Assembly (NCBI GenBank): GCA_905182995.1
Contig: CAJJDP010000005.1
Span: 186,001-250,000, forward strand
From: Paramecium octaurelia
Lineage: Eukaryota > Ciliophora > Oligohymenophorea > Peniculida > Parameciidae
Length of the DNA: 64,000 nt
Direction of reading: 5' to 3'
Each line of letters opens with the position of its first letter. Positions within the stretch are counted from its first letter, which is position 1. Positions 1-12,601 of this stretch are shown here, in pieces. Made by a program: the position numbers and the translations under genes. The notes under the pieces are model-generated. The model ran no database searches. It had not been told where the DNA came from and worked only from the letters and a program-made list of their open reading frames with translations.

Positions 1-2062
1 ATGTAATTTAGTCAGAAGTAAGTGGAGGATCAGGTCTGTCTGTGAATGAAGAAATTAGATAGATAAAAGAATTCAAAATACAGATGGGTGAGAAATCAGA
101 AGCCTCTAAAATTATTATGTTAAACAGAATAATAATTTTATTATCTACTATTTTAATTGTTTTATCATCAGTTCAATTAGGATATCGATTACAATAAAAT
201 GATGAACTGCTAAATGGTCACTCGGCCATAACAATGGCCTACTATAGAACTGGAGTCATGGCTGATGTGGTATTCTATACCAGATATTTATAATTGATGG
301 CTTATGGAAATGTTACATATGATCAAAGTTTCAGAGACAAAGTAAATTATTGTAACAATTATTTAGTTAAGTTAATAAGTCAATCAGCTTAAGTCGATAT
401 AATATTCTCTTATAAAGTCTCGAATTGATATGGAAGCTAAGAAGAATGTATTTTCAGATACTACTATCAATGTGACTTACTTATATGAGAATGTAGAATA
501 GAATTACTCAAGTTCCTTAAGTGATGCTATATTCTAATTAGTTACATCTGCCTCTATTATAAGAAATGCATCATTATCATCTTTCATTGATTCCAATAGT
601 GTAATCTAATTATATTATCAAATAGACCGAAAATACAGTCAAAAATGTATTCTTTATCATTAGAAATGGATATCAATTACTAAGATAAGGATCTTAAGAT
701 GTCTCTGAAATCTACTATGACTTTTTTGTTTTCATAATTGGAGACTACGATTCAATCTTCTATGCTGTCTTATCATTAGCCATAGCATCCTTAGTTATTG
801 CCTAATTCTTTTTAATTCCCATTGTGTTAAAAGTTCACAATATTAATAATAAAGTCATGTCCTTATTCGGACTATTGACTTAAAAGGATATCAAAGAACT
901 GGCTTAGAGAAGTGAATAATTCAAGAATACTTATCTATCAAACATGCAAAATACCATTAAGGAATAAGCTTAAGCAAAAGCAGAATTGGAGAAATTGTAA
1001 GAAAAGCAAAAGAAATTGAAGAATTAGGATTAGAATTTGAATGATTAATCAAATGTGATTGTAGAGATTAATAACGAGTAACCGCAGCCATCAAATGATG
1101 CTCCATTATCATCTAATTAATAGCCTTTACCTTCATCTTTACCAACTCATAAGAATATTGACAAATTGCAACTACAATAGCAATAAGAACATGATGAATA
1201 ACAAATTTTAGACTCAGAAGCTATGCGATAATAGAAACTATTGAACTCTAAGGCTTCAAATACTTTTTCTGTATCTATGAAATTTATTCTGATGATGATG
1301 ATATTTATGGCCTACTTCATAGTTAATATTACTTTAGAACAGTAATTGACTGATCAATCTGTCATTATATATAACCATCTGAAATATAGTTCTATCAGAG
1401 CTTATAACCTCAAGTATTCTATTTATTTTACTATTGAATAAATCTTGTAGGCCACCAATTATAAAGAACAATACATAGAGGCTTTATATGAAAATGAAAG
1501 ACTCTGCTTGGAGTCTTTACAGTAATCATTCTCATCAAAGTTTGATCCCTATATATCTCTCTATAATTAGTTCAACCTACAAAGCTTATGTCTCCAATCA
1601 TTTTCAACAGATTAATTTACATTAGATGTAAATCAGTGTTCTATTCTATCAGGAGGTATTTTGGATAGAGGTTTGAGAAATTCAATCACCTCCTTGGCTT
1701 TGTGGGCCAGCAATACAATATCCACAGATATTAAGATTTTGGATAGTTAATAGGTTAAAAACTATATTGAATAAGTTTACTATATTGATTAAGCTATCGT
1801 CTATTTAAATGCTTAATACTCTTTAGGCATGTCAGATTTTGTGGATTCTGAACAATAAATAGAGAAAATTAAATTTTCTGTCTTTATCATAGGACTAGTA
1901 TTCATATTTTTATTCATTTGGACACCTTATAACAAAGAAATGAGTAGGTAAATTTGGAGAACGAAAGGTATGCTAAATATGATTCCATTTGAAATGATTA
2001 AGGCATAAGAGAGTTTGAAAAACGCATTTCTTAAGGGAAATATCATAGCAGCAGTTAAATGA
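1..2062 (+). CDS. TmcB-like multi-pass membrane protein, 3' part
   Basis: The 5' end lies outside the window. The readable part has a hydrophobic segment soon after the window start, two more near 770-840 and 1270-1330, and a last one at 1880-1920. A charged, glutamine-rich linker (about 890-1250) lies between the second and third. The ending WRTKGMLNMIPFEMI and the region around LFGLLTQKDI resemble the C-terminal membrane part of the large TmcB/PAS-type proteins that are abundant in ciliates; this comes from remembered family features, not a search. The frame changes twice, near 425 and at the A5 run 641-645. Both are +1 shifts that one fewer base would repair, so I read them as sequence errors, not a dead gene. 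TGA stop at 2060-2062. Function in ciliates is unknown. Confidence 0.6.
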
Positions 2063-2368
2063 ATTAAACATTAATTTATAAAAATATTGAAATGGTTTTA
2101 ATTACGAAATAGAAATTGAATTTCACAAATTATATTAATTTATTAGTTTTAGTTTGTAATGATAATCCAATCATCATTAAGTAGGTCAATAGTTTTTACT
2201 GATGGATTCAATAAAAATTAAAAAGGAAAGTTTCTTCTTTTTATTTTATTCTTTACTATTATGACTTATTTTTATAACAAAATAAATGGAAATTGACAGG
2301 TTATTTTTATATTAATAATTTGTCAAAATTTATTTGATGAGCAAACAAAAATAAGAATAAATAGAGCT

Positions 2369-3718
2369 TCATTTTTTCCATGCTTTGGCTTTGAATTATC
2401 TTTGAACATACGGATTTTATGAATTATATGTAGAATTTGGAGATTATGCTCTTTATCTCATTGGTTTAAATTAAGAATTTGGTTATGATCCTGCTTCTTG
2501 TCTTTGACCAGAACTAGTGTTTCTTTTATATGGAGTCGTTTGAACTCGAGGAGCTTTCAATTAATTTGGAGCAGTTTAGGGTCTACGAGTACCATTTTGT
2601 TGTTGGGATTTCTATAGAAATTAATCTCTTGAGTCCATGAAGTTATTCATTTGAACTCTTTGTGGCTCTATCATACATCATAAATGATATTTACAAGCAG
2701 CACTATTATCAAACACTGATCCAGATTTACCACTATCACTTTTGGTTAACCTTTATTATTGAGCACCCTATGATTAGGGTCTCTAAGGGTATTAAGGCTA
2801 AATTTATTGTAGACTAGATTTTTGCGAATCTTTTTAAGGTTATTAATTGGATTGATCCTATATATTCATAGATTATGATTTTTAAGCTTATTGCTAAAAT
2901 GAAGGGTCAATTTATTTTGATGAGCCTGACATCTTTATAATTGGTTTTGCATCTTATGGCAAAGATCTTGTTTTGGAGAATACTATTTTATCATATGGAG
3001 GAATATACATGGAAACCTTTTCAGCGAATTTCAATCTAATATATATCATAATCAATAAACTTAGATTCCTTTGGTTTTGGGTCATGATCCTTGAATTCAG
3101 CTACTCCTTGTGCTTGAGAATTCAAGTAAGTATTTCTAAGTAGAATTTCATCATTCTCGCCTTATGTGTATATCTCATCCCAGTTATAGGTCTTAGCGCC
3201 ATAACCTTATTTCTACAATCTTGTTTCAACTGATAATAACTAATTAAAGAAGTGAGCTCTGATTTCTAAATCAGGTCTTCTATTATGCATATATTGAAGA
3301 GTTTTATAAAGGGTCCATCTATATTTCTTCATAAAATAAACGCATAATGTTGCCACTGATCTATTGTGTCCTTTAACCGATAAGACAATAACACTCTCCC
3401 CATTATTTAATGCATCATCTATAAATTTCATTATATTATTAATTATCTCATCCTATTGTAAAATGATCTAATAATTTATTTAATGGTTTCTTACTTATTA
3501 ATCATTATCCATCCATGGGAACGACATATAAATAATCCCAATAGATTCCCAGTGATTTGGTATTTATTTGGATGCACAGTTAATAATTCTTGAAACTTTA
3601 TTAGTAACAATAAATTCAAGATCCTAATCTAACCATTATAGAATACCTATGCAGCAAATTAATCTCCTAGAAATAGCCCATCTTTAATTTTAATAGCCCC
3701 TATGTAATCATAATTCAT
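2369..3718 (-). CDS. Dual-specificity phosphatase-like pseudophosphatase
   Basis: The protein opens MNYDYIGAIKIKDGLFLGD, a conserved start in ciliate members as I remember them, and has the DSP fold signature VIVLSVKGHNRSV. The active-site loop is normally HCxxGxxRS; here it reads LSVKGHNRS, so the catalytic cysteine is serine and the preceding histidine is leucine. Arginine and glycine of the loop are kept. That makes it a phosphate-binding or scaffold pseudophosphatase rather than an enzyme. It is followed by RRPDLEIRAHFF and a long glutamine/serine-rich tail. Four introns of 23, 27, 25 and 27 nt are needed; each has GT...TAG ends and restores the frame. TGA stop at 2369-2371. The gene is convergent with the membrane protein to its left. 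Length about 415 residues. Confidence 0.85.
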
Positions 3719-4600
3719 TTCTTTAATATTAATTTAAATATAAACAACTTTAAATAAATTCTTTTACAATCACTCATAAGAAACTCAAAGCTAATCTCGA
3801 AACTACTCAATTGGATGTAATTAATTTACTTATTGAATATCTCTGTATTATCAATTAAACTTGATAATGTTAAAGAATTTGAAATTTTCAGTGAGATAAA
3901 TTTCTTACCTTTCAACCTTCAGACCACTTCAGTGAATATAGATCTTATTATCTTAATAGAATATCACAATCCTGATATTGGTATGGCATTTTCATCTCCT
4001 ATGTAATCATTTCATCTTCTTTATCTTTTCATGAACTCAAACAGAATAATATTTTGGTCAATATTTATGTCTTCATATATCTAATTGATTATCAATATTT
4101 GCTTTTCTTCTTCTTATCTTGATCTCAAAAGAATATAATTTCGAACCAAATAGAAGCATATCTATATCTTAAGAATTCTCCAAATGAATTCTACTTAATA
4201 TTCTTAATCTACATTACTATAATTATTATAAGATAGTATTATCATTTATGATTTATTGAATATATTATTCCATTTTGATTTATGCTTACCTTATAACAGT
4301 TTTTACATTCTTCATGCTCCTATTCTTCTACACTTAAACTTATTTGACCATTTGAAATAAAGATTATTAAAAACATAAAATGATCTAATATTTGCAATTA
4401 AAGTTCTCTTAATGAGGGAATATAAAATGAAAATTTGATATTTATCCCAAGTAGACATATAATTATAATATAAATATAGACTGATATTTTATTGATATCT
4501 AATAATATCTGTGATTAATAAATCTTAAAGGTAGCAATTATATCGATATTAGAGATATAATGAGAGAGAATTATAAATATCAAGAATATTAAATTATTTT
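3719..4600. other. Spacer with possible degenerate coding on the minus strand
   Basis: Between the pseudophosphatase start and the first 14-3-3 gene no intact gene is visible. On the minus strand an ATG at 4376 begins a short hydrophobic leader followed by a CKNCYK motif. Open stretches in different frames then run down to about 3900. They do not join through standard short introns; one could be joined by dropping a base at an A3 run. This may be a small secreted-protein gene with errors or a decayed gene. I assign no function. Confidence 0.25.
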
Positions 4601-5388
4601 ATGAATTAATTTAATAAGGAAGAGTATTTATTTTTAGCTAAGATCGCTTAATAGACGGAAAGATTTAATGATATGATTGAATTTGTTAAATAAATCGATG
4701 AATTAGAGCTTACTAAAGAGGAGCGTAATACTCTCCAATCTGCTTATAATAATGTGGTATTGAAATCATTAATTAGCATTAGATTGGTATTAAAAGAGCA
4801 GAGTTAAGAGTACTTTAGGAAATTGAAGAAAGAGAATCAAATAGATAGAGTGATGGATAAGTCTTACTATATATTAAGAATTATCTAATTAAAATAGAAA
4901 AAGAGTTGCAGTAGAAATGCCAGGAGATAATTATATTGGTCAGAGATAAATTATTATAAAATGCAAAATAAACTGAAAGCAAAGTGTTCTATTTAAAAAT
5001 GATTGGCGATTATAATAGGTATTTGGCAGAATTCCATTTGGAGAATGATTAACACAATTCAATTGATCAAGCAAAAGAAGCTTATAAGTATTGATCATTT
5101 AGAATTAGAGAAGCCGTTCTCATGGCATAAACAAAATTGTCTCCAACATTGCCTTTGTATTTGAGGTTAATGCTAAATACTTCTGTATTTATTTGCGATA
5201 TTCTATCCGATGTTGAAGGAGCCAAAGAATTAGCAAAGGAGTCTTTTGAAAAAGGAATATTATTTTTGGACCATGTCAAAGAGGAGAATATCAAAGATTA
5301 CTAATGTTTGTTACAATTGCTGAGTGATAACATACAACTTTGGGAATAGGAAACTAATCTAGAAATGAATATATTAAATTAATAATGA
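4601..5388 (+). CDS. 14-3-3 protein, first tandem copy (Lys49 replaced)
   Basis: A complete 14-3-3 protein of 246 residues with two introns (26 and 21 nt). Family landmarks in order: [40 protein letters not shown], a helix with LNTSV and the closing LLSDNIQLW. These dimeric adaptors bind phosphoserine/threonine motifs. Binding residues equivalent to Arg56, Arg60, Arg127, Tyr128, Asn173 and Asn224 are present. The lysine usual in AYKNV (Lys49 in human zeta) is asparagine here (AYNNV). The start ATG at 4601 is the natural one. The stop TGA overlaps the ATG of the next 14-3-3 gene by four bases (ATGA). The two copies are clearly diverged, so this is an old duplication and not an assembly repeat. 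Confidence 0.92.
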
Positions 5389-6172
5389 ATAAATTTAGCA
5401 GAGAAGAATTTTTATTCTTAGCCAAAATTGCTTAACAAACAGAACGCTTTAATGATATGATTGAATTCATTAAGCATTTCTTGGATCAAGAATTAAACAA
5501 AGAAGAAAGAAGCATATTATCTGCAGCTTATAAAAATGTGGTATCATCAAATTGCTTATTCAAATTTTTAGGTGGGGAATAAAAGAGCAGAATTGAGAGT
5601 TCTCACTGCAATTGAACAAAAAGAGTCAAGGAAATAAACTGACCAATACACATTAAATTATATCAGAAATTACAAACATAAAATTGAAGGAGAACTCAAG
5701 AATTCATGTGCAGAAATACTCAATTTAATTGATAGCACTCTCTATCCAAATGCAAAATAAGTTGATAGCAAAGTCTTTTATTTAAAAATGAAGGGAGATT
5801 ATAATAGATATTTGGCAGAATTCTTATTAGATAATGAATATCATGCTGCTGTTGAATAAGCAACACAGGCTTACAAGTAATTGAATCTTTATTCTTTCTA
5901 GAGAGGCTGATGTCCTGGCAAAGTCAAATTTATCAACTACATCTCCTATTAGATTGGGTTTACATCTTAATTAATCTGTATTTTATTATGAAATCCTATA
6001 AAATGCAACTGAAGCTATAAGAATAGCCAATGATGCATTTGAATAAGCTATTGCTTAAGTAGATACAGTGAATGAAGAGAATTATAAAGATTGCACTCTC
6101 ATTATGTAATTATTAAGAGACAATTTGACTTTATGGAATAATCCTGAAGAAGAAGCTAATGACGATTAATGA
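5385..6172 (+). CDS. 14-3-3 protein, second tandem copy
   Basis: A 243-residue 14-3-3 protein with introns of 31 and 25 nt. They sit at the same two places as in the first copy (after the AYKNV motif and in AYKEA), which supports tandem duplication. It keeps the full phosphopeptide-binding set: Lys49 in [29 protein letters not shown] and LLRDNLTLW. The ATG at 5385 lies inside the TGA stop region of the upstream gene, leaving no space for a separate 5' leader or promoter between them. An internal promoter in the upstream gene, a two-gene transcript or a different start are all possible. This copy looks like the conventional housekeeping 14-3-3. TGA stop at 6170-6172. Confidence 0.93.
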
Positions 6173-6483
6173 ATTATTATAAATCTATTACATATAAATC
6201 AATTATCATTTGGTAAGGTATTCTCATTTAGAATCTTCTAACAGTTATGAGAATTTAGACTATAAATTTTTATTTTGTGCAACTAATCTTGATAATATTC
6301 TTTATGAAATATAATTTATTTTTGTACTAATAAAGCCTATTGTACATTTTAAATAAAATAAACTTGATTAAATGGAAGGAAAATTAATTATGCATATATT
6401 TTAATAAAGTCTTTAAAAATAAATTAAATTTAGTTTAAAATAAATTATAAATTGTAATAAACAACCGTCAACTGCTTATAATA
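6173..6483. other. AT-rich spacer between convergent genes
   Basis: 311 bp between the ends of the second 14-3-3 gene and the minus-strand PAS-like gene. I see no open frame of note and no RNA gene; it is long for a tail-to-tail spacer in this window. Confidence 0.5.
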
Positions 6484-7488
6484 TCAAATCATTTACTTGA
6501 ATCCACATCTTTTCTAACACTCTATATATGATGATTCATCAGTCGTAGAATTACTTGGTTTGATATTGAAATATTCCCTTTCATTCCTTTTTGCTCTATC
6601 TTCAGAAATCCATTTATTTTCGCAATCAGTTACGCAATATGTATACTCAAATAACTAATCCTTATTTTCATCCTTTATGAAAAAACTCTTTATCTTCAAA
6701 GTAGCAGTGAATCTATCCCCATTATAATTTATATAGTCTCTTTTAGACTCAAGTTATCCAGCTCTTCCAGAGAAAATTTTCTAAAATACCTTGAGTTATT
6801 CATCAGACGCATCCATATATGCGCTCAACGGAATCAATTTTGTTTCATTACAGTAATTTATAAGCATTTCTTCAGAAATTGCTAATACTTAAAGCATTTT
6901 TTAATTAAATATCTTTTAAAATGTTCTCCACATTCCATTCTCATATATTTATATATAACATGCATATGGAGAACTTTTGATAGTTGATTCAAATTCAATC
7001 ATTTCTGAATTTTAATTTAATTTAAATTTTGAAGGCTCAAGATTCCTTTATTCATAAAGGTGAAATGCTTCTGCTAATTATTCGTTTCTGGTTTTAAAGA
7101 TTTAATACAGAACATCCGATGGTGTTATAGGTCTATATATCTCATCTAATGTTAATATAGTAAGGTTTTTTCTTTTATCAATTCTAACTACTTTATAATT
7201 GTTCGAATGAGGGTCGATTGAAAGCGAACCTAAAGCGTAGTCATTATTTATGCTCATAGAGAATTGGATGTTTGTTTTGAGTTTAAATACATTTTTATTA
7301 GGTATAGTGTAGGGAATATTCTTTACTATCAGAAGTAAATCAGCTTTCCTAATATTTTTGTTTTGAGTGTTATTGAATTAATACGGTATAGTATATTAGT
7401 TCCTTCTTTTGTTCTTCTTTATCCTTTTTTTCACCAATTATTTCCATTCTTCTCTTAAGCTTGAAATATTCCGAATGATTTAAGACAT
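6484..7488 (-). CDS. Hypothetical protein with a PAS-like segment
   Basis: A 322-residue protein in two exons joined by a 36-nt intron; the phase check (969 coding nt) is exact. It begins MSQIIRNISSLREEW. The middle holds YENGMWRTFQKIFN followed by LQVLAISEEML and a charged segment ending in ATLKIKSFF. This arrangement (short helix, 'I-S-E-E-M-L' turn, then beta strands) resembles the PAS fold of some fungal transcription factors. The resemblance is by eye and weak. The C-terminus has YTYCVTDCENKW and ECQKRCGF, so cysteines may bind metal. No transmembrane segment or signal peptide. Function unknown; regulator or ligand sensor is only a guess. Confidence 0.7.
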
Positions 7489-7800
7489 TTAATGAATAAA
7501 AGAACTAATTTAATTCTTAAAATACTTTAGACTAATAACCAATATTTAAATACGTGATTTATAGTACGTCAATATGTATTTTATAATATTTGATGAACTA
7601 TTTGCCAATTTTTCAAATTAAATTACTCTTAACAAAGTAAATTATTAATCATAAATTATTAAGTACAGAATTTGTGACATTTTAATATAGCTTATAATGG
7701 AGTAACAGAACATATTTTAAAGATTGAATAGAATCAAAATTAAATAATATACTTGTCACCAGAATTTATTATTTTTTAATAATTATTATTTTGATTAATA
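7489..7800. other. AT-rich spacer, nothing recognised
   Basis: 312 bp upstream of the PAS-like gene and downstream of CFAP57, with T- and A-runs only. No open frame or RNA structure stands out. Confidence 0.5.
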
Positions 7801-10800
7801 TCAATCTACAACTGATTTTTTCAAGATTTAACTCATGGAATCCTTTAAATTAGAAAGTTTTGTTTTCTGACTTAGAACCTTTTGTTTTTATTCTTCAATT
7901 TATTTTTCAATTTGATTTAGCTTAGGTTACTTGTTTAACTTAGGTTTTAATCTTTATAGCAATCTGTCTGCGTCCTTTACTAATTTTTCAACATGTTTAA
8001 TCTTTTTAGAATATCTGTCATTCTCACTTCTGAGCATATTGCATTCTTCAATGAGTTTTGTGTTTTAATTGAAAATAGTGTTGATATTGTCATCTCTGAT
8101 CTTCTTTAGCTTGTCTGAGGTTACTTTGATAAGGTATAACTTCTTGGTCATCCACTAACCTTATCTTAACAATTCTTCATTTAGTTCATTAGGTTTGTCT
8201 TGTTTCAATTTTATAATGTCCTTAATATCTTTATTGGAAATGGATTTCTTTTATGATAATTAATCGATTTCTTCATTTTCTTCTCCCTTATCATTAATAA
8301 TTTATCTCAATTTCTAAGCTATGAGACTGGGTGGATCATTGCTTTTCATGATGGATAATAAGGTCTAATTATGAATAAATGAGAATTGTTACGCTTTCGT
8401 AATTTTTCAATTTATTAGCATTTAAGAAGATTTAGATTTCAGTTTTTTTTATTTATGTTTCAATGACTTCTAATTAGCCTCTTAACTAAACTAATTGTTA
8501 GTACTTCATTTCATTTTTATTAGATTCATCTATCAATTCTTTGAACATTACTCTTAATTTATACTATAAATAATGAACTTTATATTACTTCTTTATCAGT
8601 AATTTTGTCAAGCAATAATTGTTTATCATTTTGAAGACTTTTGATTTTTTGATCCAACATATATCTGAAATTTTCCAAATTGATTTATTCATCCTTAGCA
8701 GCTTTACACGTTTCCTCTTTTGAATCAATAACTTATAATCTTTCGAGCAATTGATGTTACATCTTCAAAATGTCATCATCATTTTTTAGATTTTCAAGTC
8801 TTATTTTATTGTGTTCATCAAATAATTCATTGAATTGAATTTGCAAATCATCATCATCCTTTTTTAATTATTCAAATTGAGATGCTAATTCTCTGTTCTC
8901 TTTTTCCAATTTCTCATTATCTTAAATGACTTTTGCAATTTGATTCTCTAAATCTTTGATTTATTCATCAATTTCCTTTTCATATTCGGCTTCTTCCTTT
9001 TCTAATCTCTAAATAAATGCAGTTCCATAATTTTTAGCATTATCAACAACGCTGGAGTATTTAACCTAGACTTTTCTACATTTTTCATAGAATTATAACT
9101 TCATTTATTTCAATTCCTATTTGTGTTATTCTAATAATGATTGTAAATCATCCTTATGTTGTTCTTATACTTTTTTAATTTCATCTTCAATTTCTTGATT
9201 TCTAGATTCCTCATATTCTATTTTTTCGATATGTTATTATTTAAGTTTATTAATTTCATTTTCATATTTGACTTTCTCCTCCATATATTAACTATATAAT
9301 TGATCATAATCCTATTCTGATTTCTCAACAAATTTATCCTTTAAATTCTTATCATCAGACATAGTTTACTAAAATTTCTTAGTCATTTGATCAATTTTCT
9401 ATTTAAATTAAGTCTCCAATTTAGCTGTTTCAATCCTCACAGTTTACTCAGATTTGATGACTTCAAAGTTCTTTGATTATATTCTGTCGTTTTCTTTTTA
9501 TATCTTAAATATGACTTCTAGATATAGATCATTTGAGACAGCCGCCATCCTTTGTCTTTCTTCTGAAATCTCACTTTTGGATCTCAACAAACAGACTGAT
9601 CCATCCTCACATCCTGTGAATATATATTAACCATCGTAATCAATACAAGTGATAGCAGTTGCATGAACTGAAATTTCATAACATTCAGGTATTTTATACA
9701 TAGTTTCATTTTTTTAATTGATTAATTCCAATTCTAAATTATCCTCATCTCTAATTGGATATATTCTCACAGTTCCCTTAGAAGTACCTGCGATAATATG
9801 TTAGTCAGTCATTAATAATTTGGTTAGATAACAATCAGTTACATGAAATTCAGTAATTAATTTGAAATGTTTATCAAAAATCACCATCAATTTCTCATTA
9901 GTACAACCGATAAAATATTCATCATATTAGATTGAATTAAAAATTCCTTATTCTTAATGTTTTTACTCTCTAATAACATTATTATTTAGTTCTGCTAAAT
10001 TATAACAATATACATATCCACTCGTACAAGTACTAACTATGTATTGATCATTTAGAGATATGGCAATATCTTTAATAGGTGAATTATGAAACTCAAACTG
10101 ATGAATGAGTTCATAATAAATGGCATCATAAATGTATACATTTGTTTTTTCATTTGTAATAAGCATATGACCACCATGACTATACTTAACAATTTTACAG
10201 TTGTTTAAGGTGACATCCTTAAGAGGGAAGAAACCTTCATTCAGAATGGCAAATACCTTAAACCCATTTGTAAATCCCACGGCAACAAACAGACCAAATG
10301 GATGCATAGAAGCACACACTGGTTCTTCTTTGAAATATTTGCTTAAGACTCCTTTTTTGTCATTATTTTCATTTTGATAATAATTCCAAATTTTAACAGA
10401 ATTATCTTCTGAACAAGTAACAAACACTTATTTAATTTTAGCATGTGAGATAGAATTGACTCTTTTGTTATGAAATCCTGCAGCAAAGAATGGCTAGATG
10501 GGACTAATTTCTGTATCCATTTGAGCAGTATTCAAAATACTATAATACAATTGATTGCCAAATAAACTGATAATAGAAATGAGTTGATCGCCACTATTAG
10601 AAATTTGAATAACTTTATGTTCTCCTCGATTGCTCTTCATATTAAAAGACATAGCACTAACAATGTTATAATTTTTATCAAATTCATAAATACACACTGC
10701 TCCTTTTGTACCTCCTAAAATGAATCCTTTTTTAGTAGTTGATAAGCATTAGAATTCCAATTATTGTTAAGTCATTATTGTTGTATTTTGAGTTAATTTA

Positions 10801-11743
10801 GTTTGATTATTCATTACAATTTACCCTACTTTATCTTTAATTACATCTTCAAGTGTAGAGTTAATACCCATCACATCGTCATTATCTTCTGCATTGAAAT
10901 CTTATACAGGTGCATCAATGAAATTTAGATTTTGAGGATCAATGTCAATAGGTTTTTTGAAATGATCATTAATTAGAATAAGAATCTTATTGCCAGCTGC
11001 TAATAAGACTAACAGAGCCTAATTTGCTGAGAGCATAACCCATCCATGATCTAAGAATTTATTCTCTTTTTCTATTTTCAGTGGAATCAGAGTCTCATGG
11101 GTTTCTTTGATTTGTTTTTCCTAGAATTACATTTCCCATAATCTTAAATAATTGTGACCAGATAACAAAATGTGTTTATGTTTCAAGGGATGAAAACTAA
11201 ATTTATCGAAAGGTGCTTTAACGAAGGCTGATGCCAAGAGTCTTTCCTTTTCATAATTCCAAATTTAGATTTAATTTGAGATTTGCAATCCACAATATTA
11301 CTTCTCTACATTCAATTAAATTAATGTAATAGCTCCTTTGCATTACAATGAGATAGTTCTTATTTTATCCTTTATTATAATAACTAAATTCGATGATTAT
11401 TCTAAGTTTTCACCAACAGCAATCATTAAACCATCCTTTCTACTTGCAGCAGCAATTGCAGTCACATTTTTATATCTTCCTGGTATAAATTATTATTATC
11501 CTGTCTCCACATTCTGAACTATTATCATATTAGATGCATAAAACACAATTAGATCTACAAATTAATATAACTTCCAATACTTCCTTGTATGAATGTCAAC
11601 TGATTGCTAATTGGCCTGTCTGCTATTCCACAAACCTAATCCAAATAGAATTGAGGCAATGGAGTCTTGACAATTTTCTTATTTCTTTCATCAATGATGT
11701 TTTTCAGTGCTATTCTGTTCTTCTCATCCTCATATGTATTCAT
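7801..11743 (-). CDS. CFAP57: Cilia- and flagella-associated protein 57 (WD40 plus coiled coil)
   Basis: A 1287-residue protein with three introns (26, 25, 28 nt); the coding length is a whole number of codons. The N-terminal half is two sets of WD40 repeats: clear blades include FVTCSEDNSVKIWNY, HNSPIKDIAISLNDQYIVS and IDYDGQYIFTGCEDGSVCLL. From about residue 720 (position 9550) to the end it is almost unbroken coiled coil rich in K, E and Q. This two-part layout and length match CFAP57 (WDR65; FAP57 in Chlamydomonas), a dynein-regulatory and inner-arm-associated protein of motile cilia. That role comes from the family, not from this sequence. It shares the window with two dynein subunits. 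Start ATG at 11743 gives MNTYEDEKNRIALKN; TGA stop at 7801-7803. Confidence 0.9.
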
Positions 11744-11959
11744 TTTATAATATATAATTAAAAACTTAATAAATTTGTTATTTACTCTATCGCAATTCCT
11801 TACTCATTCCTATATTCTTTGTATTGAACTAATATATCTAATTATTGGATTGTGCAGATTGAATAACAGTCAGAGATCTTTGTTGATTGTGCCCAACATG
11901 TATAATCATATTATATATATATATTCAATAAAATCTTAATTAAATATATTTAATTAAAA

Positions 11960-12298
11960 ATGGGAGCAGCTATTGCAGTAAGAAATCGACATTGGTGGTT
12001 CAGAGGATTGTATGATGATTATATTGGAAGAGAAACAAGACTTTCATTTGGTTTAGCAGCAGTTATTTGGATTCCTCATTATGTGTATGAACGATGATAT
12101 CACATTAGCTACGGAGTCTATTTGAATAGAACAATTGAAACAAATACATCCCATAAGATCTATTCAATGGAAGTTGGACCTTCTAGAAATAGGTTGACAC
12201 ATTCAATGATCTTTGAACAATTTGAAATGGTGTTGGAAAATTGGGAAGAACTCAATAAAGAGTATGCAGAGAAGGGGAAAAAGATGCTTGAAGAATGA
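11960..12298 (+). CDS. Small protein with one membrane segment, unknown
   Basis: A 104-residue protein beginning MGAAIAVRNRHWWFRGLYDD. A hydrophobic stretch LSFGLAAVIWIPHYVYGVY could cross a membrane. The rest is charged and ends KKMLEE. A 24-nt intron removes what would otherwise be an in-frame TGA and keeps the frame (HYV|YGV across the junction). Size, aromatic N-terminus and single hydrophobic helix are reminiscent of accessory subunits of ciliate mitochondrial complexes, but I cannot identify it. It is transcribed away from CFAP57 across a 216-bp spacer that probably holds both promoters. Confidence 0.7.
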
Positions 12299-12601
12299 TA
12301 ATGGCATTATATATTAATATAAATACAAAACAAAATATTGATATAAATATAATAAATAATATTTGATAAGGAGAAAATAAAATTTTTATTTTTAGACAAA
12401 ATAAGATTTATATGTTTTGTCTGTCTATCCAATCAACACCAATGCCAGAGAATAGGGATCTGATGATAAAAACATTTTCATAGAAAAACAAGAACATTAC
12501 CATTTCTTATTAATTGAGCATGCAAATGATGAAATAAGGAATTTAACTCAAGATAAATTAATTACTAATATATATATATAACAATGAAACATTAAAAGTA
12601 A
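12299..12601. other. AT-rich spacer, nothing recognised
   Basis: 303 bp between two small plus-strand genes. Short open stretches exist but none has an ATG, usable introns and typical composition together. Confidence 0.4.

Noticed and set aside
11534..11761. Plus-strand 75-codon frame at the CFAP57 start.
   Set aside because: It is antisense to the first exon of CFAP57, which has a family-like N-terminus and a proper intron.
12095..12099. In-frame TGA in the small gene at 11960 as a selenocysteine or read-through codon.
   Set aside because: A 24-nt GT...TAG intron spans it; splicing gives an exact reading frame without any recoding.
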